Shown: positions 40,228 to 49,968, counted from the stretch's first letter. The stretch: DNA of 64,000 nt from Mycobacterium sp. DL99 (GCF_004762045.1 NZ_SJOM01000007.1:861432-925431); one strand, 5' to 3'. Program-made: numbers and translations. Notes: a model not told the origin generated them from the sequence alone.

Positions 40228-40320
40228 TACGGGAGCCCCGGGGACGAGGGGCTGAGAGTGGGCATCCGGACCGGCCCTGACCGTCACACCTGATCCGGGT
40301 CATGCCGGCGAAGGGAGCAG
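40228..40320 (+). promoter_or_regulatory. TPP riboswitch (THI element) upstream of thiOSG
   Basis: Contains the conserved thi-box pieces in order: GGGAGCCC (40231-40238), GGGGCTGAGA (40248-40257) and CTGATCCGGGTCATGCCGGCGAAGGGA spread over 40289-40315, ending 8 bp before the thiO ATG. These form the pyrimidine- and pyrophosphate-sensing arms of the TPP aptamer. The ribosome site AGGGAG (40312-40317) sits inside the 3' closing strand, implying translational control in response to thiamine pyrophosphate. A TACCCT at 40212-40217 may be the -10 element. Confidence 0.95.
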
Positions 40321-40322
40321 GT

Positions 40323-41323
40323 ATGGCGCGAACACTTGCCGTCATCGGCGGCGGTGTGATCGGGCTGTCGGTGGCACGGCGGGCGGCGCTGGACGGCTGG
40401 ACCGTGCGGCTGCACTGCACGCGTGAGCGCGGCGCGTCGTGGGTGGCCGGCGGAATGCTGGCCCCGCACAGCGAAGGCTGGCCGGGCGAGGAACAGATAC
40501 TGCAGATCGGCCTGGAATCACTGAAGCTGTGGCACTCGGGATTCCTCGACGGGCTGGCGCCCGAGGTGGTCACCGCGCGTGAGTCACTCGTCGTCGCCGT
40601 CGACCGGGCCGACGTGGCCGACCTGCGTACCGTCGCCGAATGGCTGTCGGCCCAGGGGCAGCCCGTCGAACTGATCACGGCTGCCCGTGACGTGGAGCCC
40701 CTGCTGGCCCAAGGCATCCGGCACGGGTTCCGGGCCACCACCGAACTCGCCGTGGACAACCGCGCCGTAGTCGACGGGCTGGCCGCGCACTGCGAGCGAC
40801 TGGCCGTGCGCTGGGCCGGGCCCGTCGAGGATCTGGCCGATGTCGAAGCGGACGTGCGGGTGGTTGCCAACGGGATCGACGCCCCGAAGCTCCTGCCGGG
40901 CCTGCCGGTGCGTCCGGTGAAGGGCGAGGTGCTGCGGCTGCGGTGGCGTAAGGGCTGTATGCCGGTGCCGCAGCGGGTGATCCGGGCCCGCGTGCACGGG
41001 CGGCCGGTGTACCTGGTGCCGCGTGCCGAGGGCGTGGTGGTCGGCGCCACCCAGTACGAGCACGGCCGCGACACCGCGCCGGTGGTCAGCGGGGTGCGTG
41101 ATCTGCTCGAGGACGCCTGCGCGGTGATGCCGGCGCTGGGCGAGTACGAACTGGCCGAGACGGCGGCGGGGCTGCGGCCCATGACACCGGACGGCCTGCC
41201 GATCGTCGAACGTGTCGACGAGCGCACGCTGGTGGCCGTCGGACACGGCCGCAACGGATTTCTGTTGGCGCCGTGGACCGCTGAGCGGATCGCGGCTGAA
41301 CTCGAGGTAGGCGTGGGAGCGAA

Positions 41324-41327
<4 letters not shown>
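40323..41327 (+). CDS. thiO: Glycine oxidase
   Basis: FAD enzyme oxidising glycine to iminoglycolate (dehydroglycine), the nitrogen/carbon donor for thiazole synthesis with ThiS and ThiG. The 334-residue protein starts [26 protein letters not shown] (GxGxxG dinucleotide motif), then [11 protein letters not shown], and closes with [38 protein letters not shown], the FAD-binding C-terminal signature of the DAO family. Directly downstream of the TPP riboswitch; overlaps thiS by 4 bp. Confidence 0.95.
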
Positions 41328-42275
<948 letters not shown>

Positions 42276-42303
42276 TTTCGCGCCGAGGCGGCAGTGAGTG
42301 CGC

Positions 42304-42359
42304 CGAGTCTGCGTTGAGATCGTGAAAATGAACAAAATCGCGATCTGGGCGCAGGCTCG
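42304..42359 (+). repeat. Long imperfect hairpin downstream of thiG (possible dispersed palindromic repeat)
   Basis: Two 21-nt arms (42304-42324 and 42339-42359) around a 14-nt A-rich loop pair almost completely as RNA: 16 Watson-Crick pairs, four G-U pairs and one G-G mismatch. The arms carry CGAGTCTGCG and CGCAGGCTCG. No U-tract follows, so it is not a classic intrinsic terminator. The style recalls short palindromic elements scattered between mycobacterial genes; no second copy was found in this window by eye. Confidence 0.6.
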
Positions 42360-42377
42360 ATGCGGGGGAGCGGTGTT

Positions 42378-43148
42378 ATGAAGCGCTATGTCGCCCTGGG
42401 CAGTTCGATGGCTGCCGGGCCGGGCATCAAACCGTCCGCTCCGGGTGCCCCGTGGCAGGCGGGTCGCTCGGCACGCAACTACCCGCATCTGGCGGCGGCC
42501 CGACTCGGGCTCGACCTGGTGGACGTGACCTACTCGGGGGCCACCACCGCGCACATACTGCATGAGCCTCAGAACGGTGCGGCGCCGCAGATCGGCGCGC
42601 TCGACGGGTCTGAGGTTCTGGTCACGGTCACGATCGGCGGCAATGACGCCGGCTATGTGCCCCAGTTGATGGCGGCTGCGCTGCCGCGGTTCACCCGGTC
42701 CCTGCCGCTGGTGGGGTCGTTCCTTCGCGGCCTGCTGGATCCCGGCGCGCGTGAGACGGCGTTGACGCAGGTGGCCGACTCGCTGGTGACGGTGGGGCGT
42801 GAGATCCGGCAACGCGCTCCTGCGGCCCGGGTGCTGTTCGTGGACTATCTGACGCTGCTACCGCCGCAGGGCGTCGCGGCCACGCCGCTGTCGGAGGCCG
42901 ACGTGGAACTCGGACGACACGTCGCGGCCACGCTGGAACGACTCACCGGAAAGGCTGCGGCTGAAACTGGCTGCGGTTGGGTTCGCGCCGCGCAGGCCAG
43001 CCTGCCGCACCATGCCTGGTCGGCCCAGCCATGGACCACGCGGCCCGGTTTGCCATGGCCGGGCCGGCCCGCCCCGCTGCACCCGAACGCCGCCGGTATG
43101 CGGGCGGTCGCCGATATGGTGGTGGCGCAGGCAGGCCCCGACACGTGA
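42378..43148 (+). CDS. SGNH/GDSL-family hydrolase
   Basis: A 256-residue esterase-type protein with the SGNH blocks: ALGSSMAAGPGI (Ser in block I, GSS replacing GDS), VTYSGATT (Gly block II), VTIGGNDAGYV (Asn block III) and HPNAAGMRAVADMV (catalytic His in HxxA-type block V). No signal peptide is visible, so it may be cytoplasmic, unlike most secreted GDSL lipases. Substrate unknown. ATG 42378 is used. It sits between the hairpin and the ABC-transporter genes, same strand, 24 bp upstream of the latter. Confidence 0.88.
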   Translation: MKRYVALGSSMAAGPGIKPSAPGAPWQAGRSARNYPHLAAARLGLDLVDVTYSGATTAHILHEPQNGAAPQIGALDGSEVLVTVTIGGNDAGYVPQLMAAALPRFTRSLPLVGSFLRGLLDPGARETALTQVADSLVTVGREIRQRAPAARVLFVDYLTLLPPQGVAATPLSEADVELGRHVAATLERLTGKAAAETGCGWVRAAQASLPHHAWSAQPWTTRPGLPWPGRPAPLHPNAAGMRAVADMVVAQAGPDT

Positions 43149-43172
43149 GGTGGCGCTGACACCATGGGAGCC

Positions 43173-44084
43173 ATGATCGAACTGGCCGGGCTGACGAAGC
43201 TCTACGGGACCCACCGCGCCGTCGACGATCTGACGTTCACCGTCGAACCAGGCGTGGTGACCGGATTCCTCGGGCCCAACGGTGCGGGCAAGACCACCAC
43301 GATGCGGCTGATCCTCGGACTGGACCATCCCAACGCCGGGTCCGCGACCATCGACGGCAAGAAGTACCGGGAACTGCGGGATCCGCTGCGCACGGTCGGC
43401 GCCCTGCTCGACGCCCGTCAGGCCCATCCGAACCGCTCAGCCCGCAACCACCTGCGCTGGATCGCGGCAGCCAACCGGATTGCGCCGGCCCGGGTGGACG
43501 AGGTGCTCGAGATGGTCGGGCTGACGTCGGTGGAGGACCGCAACGCCGGGACGCTGTCGCTGGGCATGAGCCAGCGGTTGGGGATCGCCGCCGCGCTGCT
43601 GGGTGATCCGCCGGTGCTGCTGTTCGACGAACCGGTCAACGGCCTGGACCCCGAGGGCATCCACTGGGTGCGCACCCTGATGCGCAGTCTGGCCGCCGAG
43701 GGCCGCACGGTGTTCGTGTCCAGTCACTTGCTGGCCGAAATGGCCAACACCGCCGATCGATTGGTGGTGATCGGTCAGGGCAAGTTGATCGCCTCGACCA
43801 CGGTGAGCGAATTCGTCAGCGGGACATCCGCCGACACCGTGCGGGTGCGCACACCACAACTGGAGACACTGCGCGAGGTCCTCACCGACGCGGGGTTCGA
43901 GGTGGAGGCCGCCGCCGACGGCGATGCGCTGGCGGTGCACGGCGCGGCCATCGAGGTGATCGGTGACCTCGCCGCGCGCAACACCATCACCCTGCACGAG
44001 CTGAGCCAGCGGCAGGCCTCGCTGGAGGAGGCATATCTGAAACTCACCGATGACGCGGTCGACTACCGGGCGGCTCAGGCGTGA
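43173..44084 (+). CDS. ABC transporter ATP-binding protein
   Basis: A 303-residue ATPase with Walker A FLGPNGAGKTTTMRLI, Q-loop region VGALLDARQ, signature LSLGMSQRLGIAAALL, Walker B VLLFDEPVNGLD, and the switch His in VFVSSHLLAEM. The C-terminal ~80 residues form the extra domain of drug/lantibiotic-exporter ATPases (DrrA/CcmA type). It overlaps the permease gene by 4 bp. Together they form an ABC-2 exporter of unknown substrate. ATG 43173 or the slightly upstream ATG 43164 could be the start. Confidence 0.94.
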   Translation: MIELAGLTKLYGTHRAVDDLTFTVEPGVVTGFLGPNGAGKTTTMRLILGLDHPNAGSATIDGKKYRELRDPLRTVGALLDARQAHPNRSARNHLRWIAAANRIAPARVDEVLEMVGLTSVEDRNAGTLSLGMSQRLGIAAALLGDPPVLLFDEPVNGLDPEGIHWVRTLMRSLAAEGRTVFVSSHLLAEMANTADRLVVIGQGKLIASTTVSEFVSGTSADTVRVRTPQLETLREVLTDAGFEVEAAADGDALAVHGAAIEVIGDLAARNTITLHELSQRQASLEEAYLKLTDDAVDYRAAQA

Positions 44085-44839
44085 GCGCGCTGGCCGCGTT
44101 CGACGCCGAGCGCATCAAACTGTCCACCACCCGCTCCCCGCTGTGGTCCACGGTCGGGGTGGCGGTGCTCAGCCTCGGCCTGGCAGCGATACAGGGCATG
44201 ACGGTGAACCACTACACCGGGCTGCCCCCGTCCAAGGCCGCGCTCGGTGTCGCGGTGTTCGGGGTTCCCGTGCTGATGGTGTTGTCCTCGATGACGATGA
44301 CCGGCGAATACCGCAGCGGGCTGATCCGCACCACCTTGCTGGCCACGCCCAACCGGACACAGGTGCTGACCGCCAAAGCGGTGGTGTGCGCGGCGTTCTC
44401 CTCGGTGTGTGCGGTGATCATGGTGCTGGCATCGGTGCTGGTGGCCCGGATGGCCGCCGACCCGGTGGTCGGTACCCAACTGTCGGTGGCCAATCCGGCG
44501 ACCTGGCGGGTGGCCGGCGGGTTCGCGTTGTACGCCGCGCTGGCCGCGGTGCTCGGGGTGGCCGTCGGCGCGCTGGTGCGATTTTCAGCCGGTGCGGTGG
44601 CGGTCCTGCTGCTGTGGCCGCTGGTGGCCGAGCCGCTGCTGGGGAACATGCCCAACTCCGGCCCCAAGGTCGGACCGTGGCTGCCGTTCGCCAACATGTT
44701 CCGGTTCCTTGAGGTCGAGTGGTTGTTCCCGACCTATTACACGTCGTGGAGCGAGCTGGGCTCGCTGTTCTATTTCCTGGTGTGGGTGGCGGTGGCATTC
44801 ATTGCTGCCGCGGTGGTGCTGAACAGGCGTGACGCCTGA
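44081..44839 (+). CDS. ABC-2 type transporter permease
   Basis: A 252-residue membrane protein with six helices, characteristic of ABC-2 permeases (TVGVAVLSLGLAAI; AVFGVPVLMVLSSMTMTGEYRSGLIRTTLLATPNR; VCAVIMVLASVLVARM; GFALYAALAAVLGVAVGALVRF; AVAVLLLWPLVAEPLLG; YFLVWVAVAFIAAAVVLNRR). The GEYRSGLIRTTLLATPNR cytoplasmic loop is the expected coupling segment. GTG 44081 overlaps the ATPase stop. A strong hairpin terminator begins 3 bp before its stop codon ends. Confidence 0.92.
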   Translation: MSALAAFDAERIKLSTTRSPLWSTVGVAVLSLGLAAIQGMTVNHYTGLPPSKAALGVAVFGVPVLMVLSSMTMTGEYRSGLIRTTLLATPNRTQVLTAKAVVCAAFSSVCAVIMVLASVLVARMAADPVVGTQLSVANPATWRVAGGFALYAALAAVLGVAVGALVRFSAGAVAVLLLWPLVAEPLLGNMPNSGPKVGPWLPFANMFRFLEVEWLFPTYYTSWSELGSLFYFLVWVAVAFIAAAVVLNRRDA

Positions 44840-44860
44840 CCCGGAATTACTCCGGGTCAG
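44836..44860. terminator. Bidirectional hairpin terminator between convergent genes
   Basis: CTGACCCGGA (44836-44845) and TCCGGGTCAG (44851-44860) make a perfect 10-bp GC-rich stem with a 5-nt ATTAC loop. It straddles the stop codons of the ABC permease (plus) and the SPFH gene (minus), the classic place for a shared terminator. No long U-tract is present, as is common in mycobacteria. Confidence 0.85.
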
Positions 44861-45548
44861 ACGCCACATCCGTTGAGATCGCATCGTTACTGCCCAGGGC
44901 CAGCACCACCTTCGACCCGTACGGCACCCGCTGGATCAGCTGCAGCTGAGCCAGCGCCGGGTGGGCGTCGAGCAGCTTGCCGGCGTTGGCCAGCGCACGC
45001 AGCGCCGCGGTCTCGGCACGGGCGGCTTCCAGCTTCGCCGCGCCGGTGGCCTTGGCCGTCACCAGCTGCATGGCCGCGGCGCGGATCTCAGCCGGGATGA
45101 TCACGTCCTTGACGAAGGCGTCGATCACCTCGACCCCGGTACGGGCACCGGCAGCACGGGCCGCCGCCGCGATCGCCCCGGCATCGATGCGGTTGCCGCG
45201 CTGCATCACCTCGTCGGCGGTCACCGCCGCGACGAGATCGCGCAGTGCGATCTGCGCGGCCAGGTACACCGCAGCCATCGGATCGGCCGCCGCCTCCACG
45301 TAGGCCACGGCGTCGCTGACCTTGAACTGCAGTGCGACGGTGATACGCAGCGTCACCGCATCCGAGGTCAGCACCTCCTGCGGGGCCAGCGTCAGCACCT
45401 GCTCACGCATCTCGACACGCACCACCGAGGCCGCCACATCAATGCGGTGGCGGCCCGGGGGCAGGACACGACCCAGCGTGCCGTCCCGGTACTCCAGTGC
45501 GCACTGGCCTGCGGAAACAGTGATTCGGTTGAACATGAAGATACCCAT
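44847..45548 (-). CDS. SPFH/band-7 (slipin/stomatin-like) protein
   Basis: A 233-residue SPFH protein without an obvious membrane anchor; the N-terminus MFNRITVSAGQCALEYRDGTLGRVLPPGRHRID leads straight into the band-7 domain (LTSDAVTLRITVALQFKVSDAVAYVEAAADPMAAVYLAAQIALRDLVAAVTADEVMQ...GVEVIDAFVKDVIIPAEIRAAAMQLVTAKA), followed by an Ala-rich helix. Such proteins oligomerise at membranes and scaffold proteases or lipid domains. An AGGAGG ribosome site precedes ATG 45548 at ideal spacing. Unlike typical slipin loci there is no NfeD partner next to it. It converges on the ABC permease. Confidence 0.9.
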   Translation of the reverse strand: MGIFMFNRITVSAGQCALEYRDGTLGRVLPPGRHRIDVAASVVRVEMREQVLTLAPQEVLTSDAVTLRITVALQFKVSDAVAYVEAAADPMAAVYLAAQIALRDLVAAVTADEVMQRGNRIDAGAIAAAARAAGARTGVEVIDAFVKDVIIPAEIRAAAMQLVTAKATGAAKLEAARAETAALRALANAGKLLDAHPALAQLQLIQRVPYGSKVVLALGSNDAISTDVASDPE

Positions 45549-45883
45549 GTCGTGTCCTCCTTCCGGTGTATGTGTCTGTGCGGCAAAGGGATACCGCCGC
45601 CGGACGCAATCGGTGGCGGGGCGTCACATCCCCATACCGGCGGATGCGGGCCGCAAGGCCGTCGACTGCGTGATCCCGGCGACGGTATCGGGGTTGTAGG
45701 AGAGGATTCGAACCTCAGGCCCTTTACCTGTGCCATGACGCCGCGGCAACACGCAGAAACGTTGCGGTACCCCGCTCGGCCTGCCTCCCTGCCGGCGCCG
45801 GGGAACACCATGCCAGCACAGCAAATCACCAGGCAACCGATTTATCCGCCAGGCAGTTCGGGGGAGCCGCTACCGTGGGTGCA
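45549..45883. other. 335-bp region without a convincing gene
   Basis: Upstream of both the SPFH gene (minus) and lpqL (plus), so it must hold two promoters; none is obvious by eye. It contains the SPFH ribosome site (45553-45558), a tRNA T-arm-like segment (45702-45716) and an imperfect GCAAC/GTTGC stem near 45750-45775. Open frames crossing it lack ribosome sites and look non-coding. Confidence 0.5.
45695..45716 (-). other. tRNA 3'-end-like fragment (T-arm)
   Basis: On the minus strand the sequence reads GAGG-TTCGAAT-CCTC (45702-45716), a perfect T-stem with a canonical TTCGAAT loop, followed by acceptor-like TCCTACA (45695-45701). No matching 5' acceptor strand, D-arm or anticodon arm could be folded from the next 80 nt, so it is not a whole tRNA. 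It may be a tRNA remnant or an old integration-site scar. Confidence 0.35.
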
Positions 45884-47389
45884 ATGCGACGTACTTCGAC
45901 GGGGGCGGTTCTGGGCGCGCTGGCGCTGACCGTGGGGCTGGCCGGCTGTGATGCAAAGACCGAACTGCAGACCGACGGGCGGCAGTCCCAGGAGTCGTCA
46001 CCGGCGGCGGTGCAGTTCGCCGACCAGTTGCGTGAGCGGGTCTCGGCCGACGCCATGATGGGGCATCTGAGCAAGCTGCAGGACATTGCCAACGCCAACA
46101 AGGGCAATCGGGCGCTGGGCAGCTCGGGGTACGACGCGAGTGTCGACTACGTGGCCAACGCGCTGCGCGATAAGGGGTTTGACGTGGAAACCCCGGAGTT
46201 CGAGGTGAAACTCCCGTTCGCCGAGGACCCCCAGGTCACCGTCGGCGGCCAGGCCGTCAGCGCCAAGCCGCTGGAGTTCACCATCGGTACCGACCAAGCG
46301 GGGGTGTCCGCGCCGCTGGTACCGGCCAAGGTGGAGGACACCCCGGGGTGTGAGGCCGCCGACTACGACGGGCTCCCGGTTGCCGGTGCGGTGGTGCTGG
46401 TCGATCGCGGCTCATGCCCCTTCGCGGACAAGCAGGCCGCAGCCGCCGAGCGTGGCGCGGTCGCGATGATCGTCGTCAACACCAACAACGACGAGAAGAT
46501 GGGCGGCACGCTGGGTCGCGACACCGACGTGAAGATCCCGGTGGTCAGCGTGACCAAGGATGAGGGCACCCGGCTGCGCAACGCGCCCGGACCCACCACG
46601 ATCAAGCTCGTCGCCGGCGTGCGCACCGAGCACACGCGCAACATCATCGCCCAGACCAAGACCGGATCGACCTCCGACGTGGTCATGGTCGGCGCCCATC
46701 TCGACAGCGTTCCCGAAGGCCCCGGCATCAACGACAACGGTTCCGGCGTGGCCGCCGTGCTGGAAACCGCTCTGCAGTTGGGCGATTCGCCACAGGTGGC
46801 CAACGCGGTGCGGTTCGGGTTCTGGGGAGCCGAGGAAGAAGGTCTGCTCGGTTCGACCAACTATGTCGAATCCCTGGACACCGAAGCCCTCAAGGACATT
46901 GCCATGTACCTGAACTTCGACATGCTCGGCTCGCCCAACGCGGGCTACTTCACCTACGACGGCGACCAGTCCGCACCTCTGGAGGAGCAGGGCCGCCCCC
47001 GGGTCCCCGAGGGTTCGGCGGGAATCGAGCGCACCCTGGCGTCCTATCTGCAAAATGCCGGAAAGACGCCGCGCGACACCAGTTTTGACGGTCGGTCCGA
47101 CTATGACGGGTTCACCATGGCGGGCATTCCCTCCGGCGGATTGTTCTCCGGTGCCGAGGACAAGATGAACGCCGAAGAGGCCAAATTGTGGACCGGCGAG
47201 GTGGATCAACCGTTCGACCCGAACTATCACAAGAACACCGATACCCTTGACCACGTGAACCGGGACGCATTGCAGATACATGGTGAGGGAGTCGCATTCG
47301 CTGTGGGGTTGTATGCCCAAGATCAGCGGGGCCGCAACGGTTTACCGGTTCGTTCGGACCGTACCCGGCACCAGATCACCGCGCAGTGA
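45884..47389 (+). CDS. lpqL: M28 family peptidase lipoprotein LpqL
   Basis: A 501-residue exported lipoprotein aminopeptidase. The lipobox VGLAGC gives Cys22. The N-terminal M28 part has a PA domain insert (DYDGLPVAGAVVLVDRGSCPFADKQAAAAERGAVAMIVVN). Zinc ligands are HLDS (His), NDNGSG (Asp), GAEEEG (catalytic Glu plus ligand), NFDMLGSP (Asp) and NYHKNTD (His), as in Streptomyces griseus aminopeptidase; SDYDGFTMAGIPSGGLFSG lines the substrate site. It cleaves N-terminal residues of peptides outside the membrane. Its stop overlaps a second M28 gene by 4 bp. The name follows the position after thi genes as for Rv0418. Confidence 0.93.
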   Translation: MRRTSTGAVLGALALTVGLAGCDAKTELQTDGRQSQESSPAAVQFADQLRERVSADAMMGHLSKLQDIANANKGNRALGSSGYDASVDYVANALRDKGFDVETPEFEVKLPFAEDPQVTVGGQAVSAKPLEFTIGTDQAGVSAPLVPAKVEDTPGCEAADYDGLPVAGAVVLVDRGSCPFADKQAAAAERGAVAMIVVNTNNDEKMGGTLGRDTDVKIPVVSVTKDEGTRLRNAPGPTTIKLVAGVRTEHTRNIIAQTKTGSTSDVVMVGAHLDSVPEGPGINDNGSGVAAVLETALQLGDSPQVANAVRFGFWGAEEEGLLGSTNYVESLDTEALKDIAMYLNFDMLGSPNAGYFTYDGDQSAPLEEQGRPRVPEGSAGIERTLASYLQNAGKTPRDTSFDGRSDYDGFTMAGIPSGGLFSGAEDKMNAEEAKLWTGEVDQPFDPNYHKNTDTLDHVNRDALQIHGEGVAFAVGLYAQDQRGRNGLPVRSDRTRHQITAQ

Positions 47390-48822
47390 CGGGACGTCGA
47401 CTCGCTGTCATATTGCTCGGTGCCGCACTGGCGGGATGCTCGACGCAGTCATCGCCGAAGGCCGTCGAGCCGCAGGAACTGGCGGGCAAGATCACGGTCG
47501 ACGCCATGTTCACCCACCTGCGCAAGCTCCAGGAGATCGCCGACAGTCATGACGGAAACCGGGCGGTCGGCAGCCCCGGGTACGACGCCAGTGTCGACTA
47601 TGTAGCAGAAGTTCTGCGGGACAAAGGCTTTGATGTACAGACGCCGGAGTTCGAGCGGATGGGCACGATGCGTGGGGGTAACCCCGCGCTGAGCGTGTCC
47701 GGGACCGTGTACCGGGTGGACCAGGCGTCGATGCTGGTGACGACGGCACCCGGCGGGCTGAATGCTCCGACGCTGCGCCCGGGCAAGCCGTCCGGATGTG
47801 CGGCCACCGACTACGGGTCGGTCGACATCACCGGTGCCATCGCGGTCGTCGACGACACCGGGTGTTCGGTTGTGGCAAAACAGAACACCGCGCTGGCCAA
47901 GGGCGCGGTGGGCCTGCTGGTGGTCAACAGCGGGCACCAGCCCCCTCCCGGCGGGTTGTTCACCACCGGCTATTACCGACAACTCACCGTCCCGGTCGGC
48001 GTCATCGACGAGAACGCGGACGCGGCGCTGCGACGCACGAGCGCGCCGGTGCGCCTGACCCTCGACGGCAAGGCCGAGATGGTCAAATCCCGCAATGTGA
48101 CCGCGCAGACCAAGACCGGGTCGGGGTCCGATGTGGTGCTGGTGGGTGCGCACCTCGACAGCGTCGGCGGCGGTCCGGGCATCAACGACAACGGCTCTGG
48201 GGTGGCGGCCGTTCTGGAAACCGCGCTGCAGCTGGGCAGTTCGCCGAACGCGGGCAATGCGGTGCGGTTCGCGTTCTGGGGCGCCGAGGAAATGGGGTTG
48301 GACGGGTCGACGCAGTATGTGCGGAACCTCCCGCTGGACCAGCTCGACGACCTCGCGCTGTATCTGAACTTCGACATGGTCGGCTCGCCCAACGCCGGGT
48401 TCTTCACCTATGACGGCGACCAGTCCGGCCAGGCCACCGATCCCAAGCCGATCCCCGAAGGATCGGCCGGTATCGAAAGGACCATGGCCGGTTACCTCAA
48501 CCTGGCCGGGGCGCGGCCCGCGGACATGCCGATCAGCGCCAACACCGACTATCACCCGTTCCTGCAGGCCGGTGTGCCCATCGGCGGCACGACCACCGGG
48601 GCGTCGCAACGCAAGACCGAGGTGCAGGCCAGGCTGTGGGGCGGACGGGCAGGGGTGGCGTTCGATCCCAACAATCACACGGCCCGCGACACGATCGACA
48701 ACGTCGATGCCCGCGCGCTCGGGATCATGGGATCGGCGATCGCGTTCACCGTCGGCACGTACGCCCGGTCGATCGAGGGCCCCAATGGTGTGCCGGCACG
48801 TGACAAGCGTCACCGCGGCTGA
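47386..48822 (+). CDS. Second M28 family peptidase lipoprotein (LpqL paralogue)
   Basis: A 478-residue lipoprotein with lipobox ALAGC (Cys18) and the same PA plus M28 layout as the preceding gene: GAHLDSVGGGPGINDNGSGVAAVLETALQLG, FWGAEEMGLDGS, YLNFDMVGSPNAGFFTYDGDQSG, NTDYHPFLQAGVPIGG and FDPNNHTARDT. All five zinc-ligand positions are retained, so it should be active. It is clearly a tandem duplicate, overlapping lpqL by 4 bp (GTGA). In M. tuberculosis the next gene is lpqM, a different protein, so the duplication appears to be a lineage feature (from memory). Confidence 0.92.
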   Translation: MTGRRLAVILLGAALAGCSTQSSPKAVEPQELAGKITVDAMFTHLRKLQEIADSHDGNRAVGSPGYDASVDYVAEVLRDKGFDVQTPEFERMGTMRGGNPALSVSGTVYRVDQASMLVTTAPGGLNAPTLRPGKPSGCAATDYGSVDITGAIAVVDDTGCSVVAKQNTALAKGAVGLLVVNSGHQPPPGGLFTTGYYRQLTVPVGVIDENADAALRRTSAPVRLTLDGKAEMVKSRNVTAQTKTGSGSDVVLVGAHLDSVGGGPGINDNGSGVAAVLETALQLGSSPNAGNAVRFAFWGAEEMGLDGSTQYVRNLPLDQLDDLALYLNFDMVGSPNAGFFTYDGDQSGQATDPKPIPEGSAGIERTMAGYLNLAGARPADMPISANTDYHPFLQAGVPIGGTTTGASQRKTEVQARLWGGRAGVAFDPNNHTARDTIDNVDARALGIMGSAIAFTVGTYARSIEGPNGVPARDKRHRG

Positions 48823-48879
48823 ACCCGGATTGGTCGAGGGAGCGTTGAACCGGCGACCGTAGGCCCCCGTGATACGGGT

Positions 48880-49968
48880 ATGGGAATTAACGTCGCGAGA
48901 ATGCCCAGCCGCAGCACGATTGCCGGCGTCCATGCCGTCCTGCCTCCATATCGGTATACCCAGGACGAGGTCACCAGCGCCCTGCTGGACCTGCCGGGAT
49001 ACGCCGAGGTCGAGGACGTGGTGCGGGCCCTGCACAAGAGCGCGAAAGTGAACAGCAGGTATCTGGTCCTGCCGCTCGAGAAATATGCGAATCTCGATGA
49101 TTTCGGTGAGAGCAACAGCCTGTTCATCGAGCATGCGACCGAGCTGGGCTGCGCCGCGCTGTCCGGGGCACTGGATGAGGCCGGCCTGCGCCCGCAGGAC
49201 GTCGACCTGATCGTCACCACGACTGTCACCGGCGCCGCCGTCCCGTCCCTGGACGCGCGCATCGCCGGACGGCTGGGACTGCGGCCCGACGTACGCCGCA
49301 TCCCGATCTTCGGATTGGGGTGTGTGGCCGGTGCCGCCGGTATCGCGCGGCTCAACGACTACCTGCGTGGCGCGCCCGACAAGGTGGCGGTCCTGGTGTC
49401 GGTTGAATTGTGTTCGCTGACCCGCAAACACAATCCCTCGATGCCGACGCTGGTGGCCGGTGCACTGTTCGGCGACGGAGCCGCCGCGGTGGTCGCGGTC
49501 GGTGAACAACGCGCCCATAGGCTCAACCCGACCGGACCCGATGTGCTGGACTCCCGCAGTCATCTGTACCCAGACTCGTTGCACGCCATGGGCTGGGACA
49601 TCGGCTCCGATGGCTTCGAGATCGTACTGAGCGCTGAAGTCCCGGGCTTCGTGGGGCGCTACCTCGGTGACGACGTCACCGGGTTCCTCGGCGATCACGG
49701 TCTATCCGTCGACGACGTATCCGCCTGGGTGAGCCATCCCGGTGGGCCGAAGGTGATCGAGGCGATCATCGAAACCCTCGGATTGCCTGAGGACGCACTG
49801 GATCTCACCTGGCAGTCGCTCGCCGACGTCGGCAACCTGTCGTCATCCTCGGTGCTGCACGTGCTACGTGAAACCATCTGTAAACGGCCGGAATCGGACA
49901 CACCCGGGGTGATGATGGCGATGGGGCCGGGGTTCTGCTCGGAGCTCGTCCTGCTGCGTTGGCGCTGA
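48880..49968 (+). CDS. Type III polyketide synthase (chalcone/alkylresorcinol synthase-like)
   Basis: A 362-residue thiolase-fold condensing enzyme. The catalytic triad is complete: Cys148 in [12 protein letters not shown], His286 in [10 protein letters not shown] and Asn319 in [10 protein letters not shown]. The C-terminal [19 protein letters not shown] is the type III PKS GFG-type loop. It should extend an acyl-CoA starter (often a long-chain acyl group in mycobacteria) with malonyl-CoA to make alkylresorcinols or alkylpyrones. It overlaps the methyltransferase gene by one base and heads a three-gene operon equivalent in content to Streptomyces srsABC. ATG 48880 or 48901. Confidence 0.95.
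   Translation: MGINVARMPSRSTIAGVHAVLPPYRYTQDEVTSALLDLPGYAEVEDVVRALHKSAKVNSRYLVLPLEKYANLDDFGESNSLFIEHATELGCAALSGALDEAGLRPQDVDLIVTTTVTGAAVPSLDARIAGRLGLRPDVRRIPIFGLGCVAGAAGIARLNDYLRGAPDKVAVLVSVELCSLTRKHNPSMPTLVAGALFGDGAAAVVAVGEQRAHRLNPTGPDVLDSRSHLYPDSLHAMGWDIGSDGFEIVLSAEVPGFVGRYLGDDVTGFLGDHGLSVDDVSAWVSHPGGPKVIEAIIETLGLPEDALDLTWQSLADVGNLSSSSVLHVLRETICKRPESDTPGVMMAMGPGFCSELVLLRWR

Noticed and set aside
45695..45775. Complete tRNA on the minus strand
   Set aside because: Only the T-arm folds; no complementary acceptor strand or anticodon arm was found.
44961..45929. Plus-strand frame spanning the gap before lpqL with a GEDSNLRP-like segment
   Set aside because: That segment is the familiar translation artefact of a reverse-complement tRNA T-arm; the frame otherwise shadows the SPFH gene.
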